Source of the DNA: Candidatus Collierbacteria bacterium
GTDB lineage: Bacteria; Patescibacteriota; Microgenomatia; UBA1400; MFAQ01
Direction: 5' to 3'
Assembly: GCA_003531665.1 (NCBI GenBank)
Contig: DQFC01000017.1
Span: 1-6,610, forward strand
Length of the DNA stretch: 6,610 nt
Within the stretch, counting starts at the first letter, position 1, and each line of letters starts with the position of its first letter. The notes beneath the pieces were generated by a model. The model worked only from the letters and a program-made list of their open reading frames with translations, did no database searches and was not told the origin of the DNA. Of this stretch, positions 5,027-6,610 are shown one piece after another. Both the position numbers and the translations under genes were made by a program.

Positions 5027-5053
5027 CCGGGTGTCATGAGCACCCGGATTTTT
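5027..5053 (+). terminator. Intrinsic terminator after the acetyltransferase
   Basis: CCGGGTG (5027-5033) and CACCCGG (5041-5047) form a perfect 7-bp stem with loop TCATGAG, followed by ATTTTT. It starts ten bases after the acetyltransferase TAA. The ATG in the loop (5036) is the first possible start of the next gene. Confidence 0.75.
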
Positions 5054-5869
5054 GATATCATTAGATCTGCAAAGTATATGCCACTAGCACCAGAGCTGGG
5101 AAAGTTGCCGGAAATCGTGGGTTCATTTTATAGAGCCGGATTGGTAAAAGAGTTGATCACCGGAATGATGAAAGGTGAAACAGGAAGAGATATGGTGACC
5201 GATGCAAAAAGACTACTGAGAGAGTTAGAGTCGGAAAATCAGGTGAATATCGTGGGTTTAGAAAATATTCCTGGAAATGTGGGATGCTTGATCGTTTTTA
5301 ACCATCCGAATATGGACACTTTATTACCCGCGATGATGAAACTAATAGTAGGCATAAATGAAAATAGCGGGCAACAAATTAAACTGGCCATGGGGTCGGA
5401 AATTCCGATGACGACAGAAAACTATGTAGGAAAAAGAGCGGTGCCCGGATCGATCTCTCTCCTAAGAAGGTTTCATAGAATGTATTCAAATAATATTATC
5501 TCGGTTCCAAATACGGAAGACCGAAAAGATTTTGTATCCGGAAGAACGGTCGCAGTCAGAAAAATCATGAGAGCCTTCAAGGAAAATAATATCGTGGTCA
5601 TCTCGCCCGAAGGCCATGTGGAAGATGGAGGGGCAATATCGCGAGTGGATACCTATCATGACGGATCGGGAAAACTGGCAGTACTGGCAACCAAAGTTGG
5701 AATACCGACAGTGCCGGTGGCATTTTGGGAAGAGGGAAACAAAGAGATAGAGGTGATTGTCGGACAGCCATTTTTAATTTCGACGAGTGACTCTAAACTG
5801 GCCGCTATAGAGGCCATGTCAGAGATCGCGAAGCTGATGCCAGAAGACTTGCGCGGGCCGTTTAGGTAA
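5036..5869 (+). CDS. PlsC-like glycerolipid acyltransferase
   Basis: The product, up to 277 residues, resembles the PlsC/LPLAT family that acylates lysophosphatidate or related lipids at the membrane. The block IVFNHPNMDTLLP (86-98) corresponds to the catalytic NHX4D motif but has three residues between His90 and Asp94. IVVISPEGHVEDGG (186-199) matches the FPEG substrate-binding block, and GIPTVPVAFWE (222-232) the final block IV. The arginine in RRFHRMY (144-150) may serve as the phosphate-binding block II. No membrane helix is evident. About 70 residues precede the domain. The first ATG lies in the loop of the upstream terminator, so the ATG at 5078 (residue 15) is an alternative start; neither has a Shine-Dalgarno site. 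TATCAT at 5056-5061 is a possible -10 for the later start. The gene end overlaps the convergent DUF167 gene by eight bases. Confidence 0.8.
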   Translation: MSTRIFDIIRSAKYMPLAPELGKLPEIVGSFYRAGLVKELITGMMKGETGRDMVTDAKRLLRELESENQVNIVGLENIPGNVGCLIVFNHPNMDTLLPAMMKLIVGINENSGQQIKLAMGSEIPMTTENYVGKRAVPGSISLLRRFHRMYSNNIISVPNTEDRKDFVSGRTVAVRKIMRAFKENNIVVISPEGHVEDGGAISRVDTYHDGSGKLAVLATKVGIPTVPVAFWEEGNKEIEVIVGQPFLISTSDSKLAAIEAMSEIAKLMPEDLRGPFR

Positions 5870-6131
5870 AGAGATCTTTTTGTTTTGGAAGAACTTCAAA
5901 GTTCTTTAGTTCGTCAGGGATCTCAAAAATTTTCATCTTGGCGGTGTGACCGGAAACGAGAGAAATCCCGGAGGGAGAAACCGCAAAGAACTTGGCAAGA
6001 GCTTTTATCACCGCCGCGTTTGCGCGCCCGTCTTCCGGCGGCTCGATAACGGAGACAAGGTAATAAGCGGCCTCAACTTTTTCGACATAAGCTTTTTTCT
6101 TCTTCGGTTTTACTTGCACGGTTATTTTCAT
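5862..6131 (-). CDS. DUF167/YggU family protein
   Basis: The 89-residue product has the full pattern of the YggU (UPF0235, DUF167) family: an N-terminal beta strand MKITVQVKPKKKK, the signature PPEDGRANAAVIKALAKFF (about 31-49), SPSGISLVSG (52-61), and the terminal strand KMKIFEI (65-71). The family usually has S-R before the final KxxxI strand; here it is A-K (64-65). It is a small conserved cytoplasmic protein with no assigned reaction. The ATG at 6131 is preceded by a perfect TATAAT nine bases upstream and by no Shine-Dalgarno site, so its mRNA would have a leader of only a few bases. It converges with the acyltransferase and is divergent from the LexA-type fusion gene. Confidence 0.9.
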   Translation of the reverse strand: MKITVQVKPKKKKAYVEKVEAAYYLVSVIEPPEDGRANAAVIKALAKFFAVSPSGISLVSGHTAKMKIFEIPDELKNFEVLPKQKDLFT

Positions 6132-6140
6132 CCGGTGTTA

Positions 6141-6146
6141 ATTATA
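6141..6146 (-). promoter_or_regulatory. -10 element TATAAT of the DUF167 gene
   Basis: A perfect TATAAT on the minus strand lies nine bases before the ATG, implying a leader of about three bases. No convincing -35 was found at 16-18 bases. Confidence 0.5.
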
Positions 6147-6153
6147 GAAACAT

Positions 6154-6182
6154 TTGACAGTAGAGGCATTTGTGTTTATGAT
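6154..6182 (+). promoter_or_regulatory. Near-consensus promoter of the fusion gene
   Basis: A perfect -35 TTGACA (6154-6159), a 17-base spacer and TATGAT (6177-6182, five of six) make the best sigma70-type promoter in the window. Transcription would start near 6189, about 20 bases before the ATG at 6209. That leader is AT-rich and has no Shine-Dalgarno site. It is divergent from the DUF167 promoter. No LexA-box-like inverted repeat was found in it. Confidence 0.7.
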
Positions 6183-6208
6183 GGTTTTATTAGTAATTTA
6201 TTAGCAAT

Positions 6209-6610
6209 ATGTTAGGTATAACTCCAAAACAGAAGCAGATTTTAGATTATATTGAAGAGTATTATCAAAATAATAAATTCTCCCCAACCCTGGAAGAGAT
6301 TGCCAAGAAGTTCAAAAGAAGTGTCCCGACCATCCACCAGTATGTGAAGTCACTGATCGATAAAGGTCGGCTGCAACAAAACTCCGGTGCCCGAGGAATA
6401 ATGCCGATTACGCAAAGTGCCAATATGAAAGCCAAAAGAAGCTTCCGAATCGGGATCATTGGATATGGGTTTGTGGGGCAGGCGGTAGAGTATGGCTTTT
6501 CCAATCACGAGATACATATTTATGACAAATATAAAGACTTTGAATCACTACCGGAAGTAGTGGAAAAGTCAGATTACATTTTTGTCTGCCTGCCGACGCC
6601 TATCAAAGAC
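6209..6610 (+). CDS. LexA-type HTH fused to nucleotide-sugar dehydrogenase (partial)
   Basis: The gene is cut by the window end; 134 codons are visible without a stop. Residues 1-66 match the LexA DNA-binding domain: LGITPKQKQILDYIEEYY (2-19), FSPTLEEIAKKF (24-35), the recognition-helix region RSVPTIHQYVKSLIDKG (37-53), and the wing ending SGARGI (59-64). After a linker of about 12 residues a Rossmann domain begins with RIGIIGYGFVGQAVEYGF (80-97, GxGxxG at 85-90), then IHIYDK (102-107), a beta strand for nucleotide binding, and SDYIFVCLPTP (121-131), the signature of UDP-glucose/GDP-mannose dehydrogenases. Such enzymes oxidise UDP-sugars with NAD for cell-surface polysaccharides. The LexA peptidase domain is absent in the visible part. 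The start is the first ATG after an in-frame TAA. An internal ATG at 6425 (residue 73) could give the enzyme alone, but lacks a Shine-Dalgarno site. Confidence 0.8.
   Translation, partial: MLGITPKQKQILDYIEEYYQNNKFSPTLEEIAKKFKRSVPTIHQYVKSLIDKGRLQQNSGARGIMPITQSANMKAKRSFRIGIIGYGFVGQAVEYGFSNHEIHIYDKYKDFESLPEVVEKSDYIFVCLPTPIKD

Noticed and set aside
4324..5040. The same 7-mer TCATGAG in hairpin tips on both sides of the acetyltransferase, suggesting a gene cassette
   Set aside because: The stems differ, no integron-type core sites or target duplications are present, and TCATGA is itself a palindrome, so sharing it is not strong evidence.
5946..6215. An 89-codon plus-strand ORF opposite the DUF167 gene
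   Set aside because: The minus-strand product has the full DUF167 signature, while this one has no recognisable feature and runs over the divergent promoters.
1..6610. Recoded UGA (as in Gracilibacteria or SR1)
   Set aside because: TGA is not used as a stop by any called gene here, but all genes reach full family length without in-frame TGA, so the standard code explains everything.
1..6610. CRISPR arrays, tRNA or rRNA genes, insertion sequences
   Set aside because: No regularly spaced repeats, no cloverleaf with a T-loop signature, no rRNA segments and no transposase-like products were seen on either strand.

Overview
The window looks like a piece of a small, compact bacterial genome, most likely from the Candidate Phyla Radiation (Patescibacteria). 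This is inferred from gene style, not from a marker gene. The evidence is short proteins, genes on both strands with ends that touch or overlap, a pair of short FemAB-type proteins, an orphan DUF35 OB-fold protein, and few Shine-Dalgarno sites. The standard code fits: no intact gene needs TGA read as an amino acid, and every visible stop is TAA except one TAG.

Layout. At 18-460 a minus-strand unit has its own promoter, a strong Shine-Dalgarno site, a 113-codon membrane-anchored ORF and an intrinsic terminator. At 495-2335 two FemAB/GNAT-fold genes are joined by a TAATG stop/start and probably modify peptidoglycan side chains or another amino-acyl acceptor. On the minus strand at 2332-2928 lie a cysteine-rich small protein and a DUF35 OB-fold protein that lacks the usual zinc ribbon. 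A four-helix membrane protein (2992-3426) runs tail to tail into uracil-DNA glycosylase (ung, 3432-4094, minus).

The interval 4095-4371 is the most structured non-coding stretch. An extended -10 promoter is followed exactly at +1 by a 27-codon leader ORF. The ORF overlaps alternative hairpins, then comes a terminator whose 5' arm can instead pair with the last codons of the leader ORF, then a long second hairpin and a strong Shine-Dalgarno site in front of a GNAT acetyltransferase (4372-5016). It reads like a translation-coupled attenuator controlling that gene. The acetyltransferase ends in a terminator that overlaps the first possible start of a PlsC-like acyltransferase (5036-5869). That gene overlaps tail to tail with a DUF167/YggU protein (5862-6131, minus).

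At the right edge, behind a near-consensus promoter, an unfinished gene (6209 to the window end) encodes a LexA-type winged-helix DNA-binding domain fused in frame to the NAD-binding domain of a nucleotide-sugar (UDP-glucose/GDP-mannose type) dehydrogenase. This fusion is the most unusual protein in the window.

A second genome-wide theme may be visible: five starts on both strands (495, 2586, 2928, 4094, 4149) have a TANNNT -10 hexamer exactly six bases before the start codon and no Shine-Dalgarno site, as expected for leaderless mRNAs. The two genes with strong Shine-Dalgarno sites are the 50-391 ORF and the attenuated acetyltransferase.
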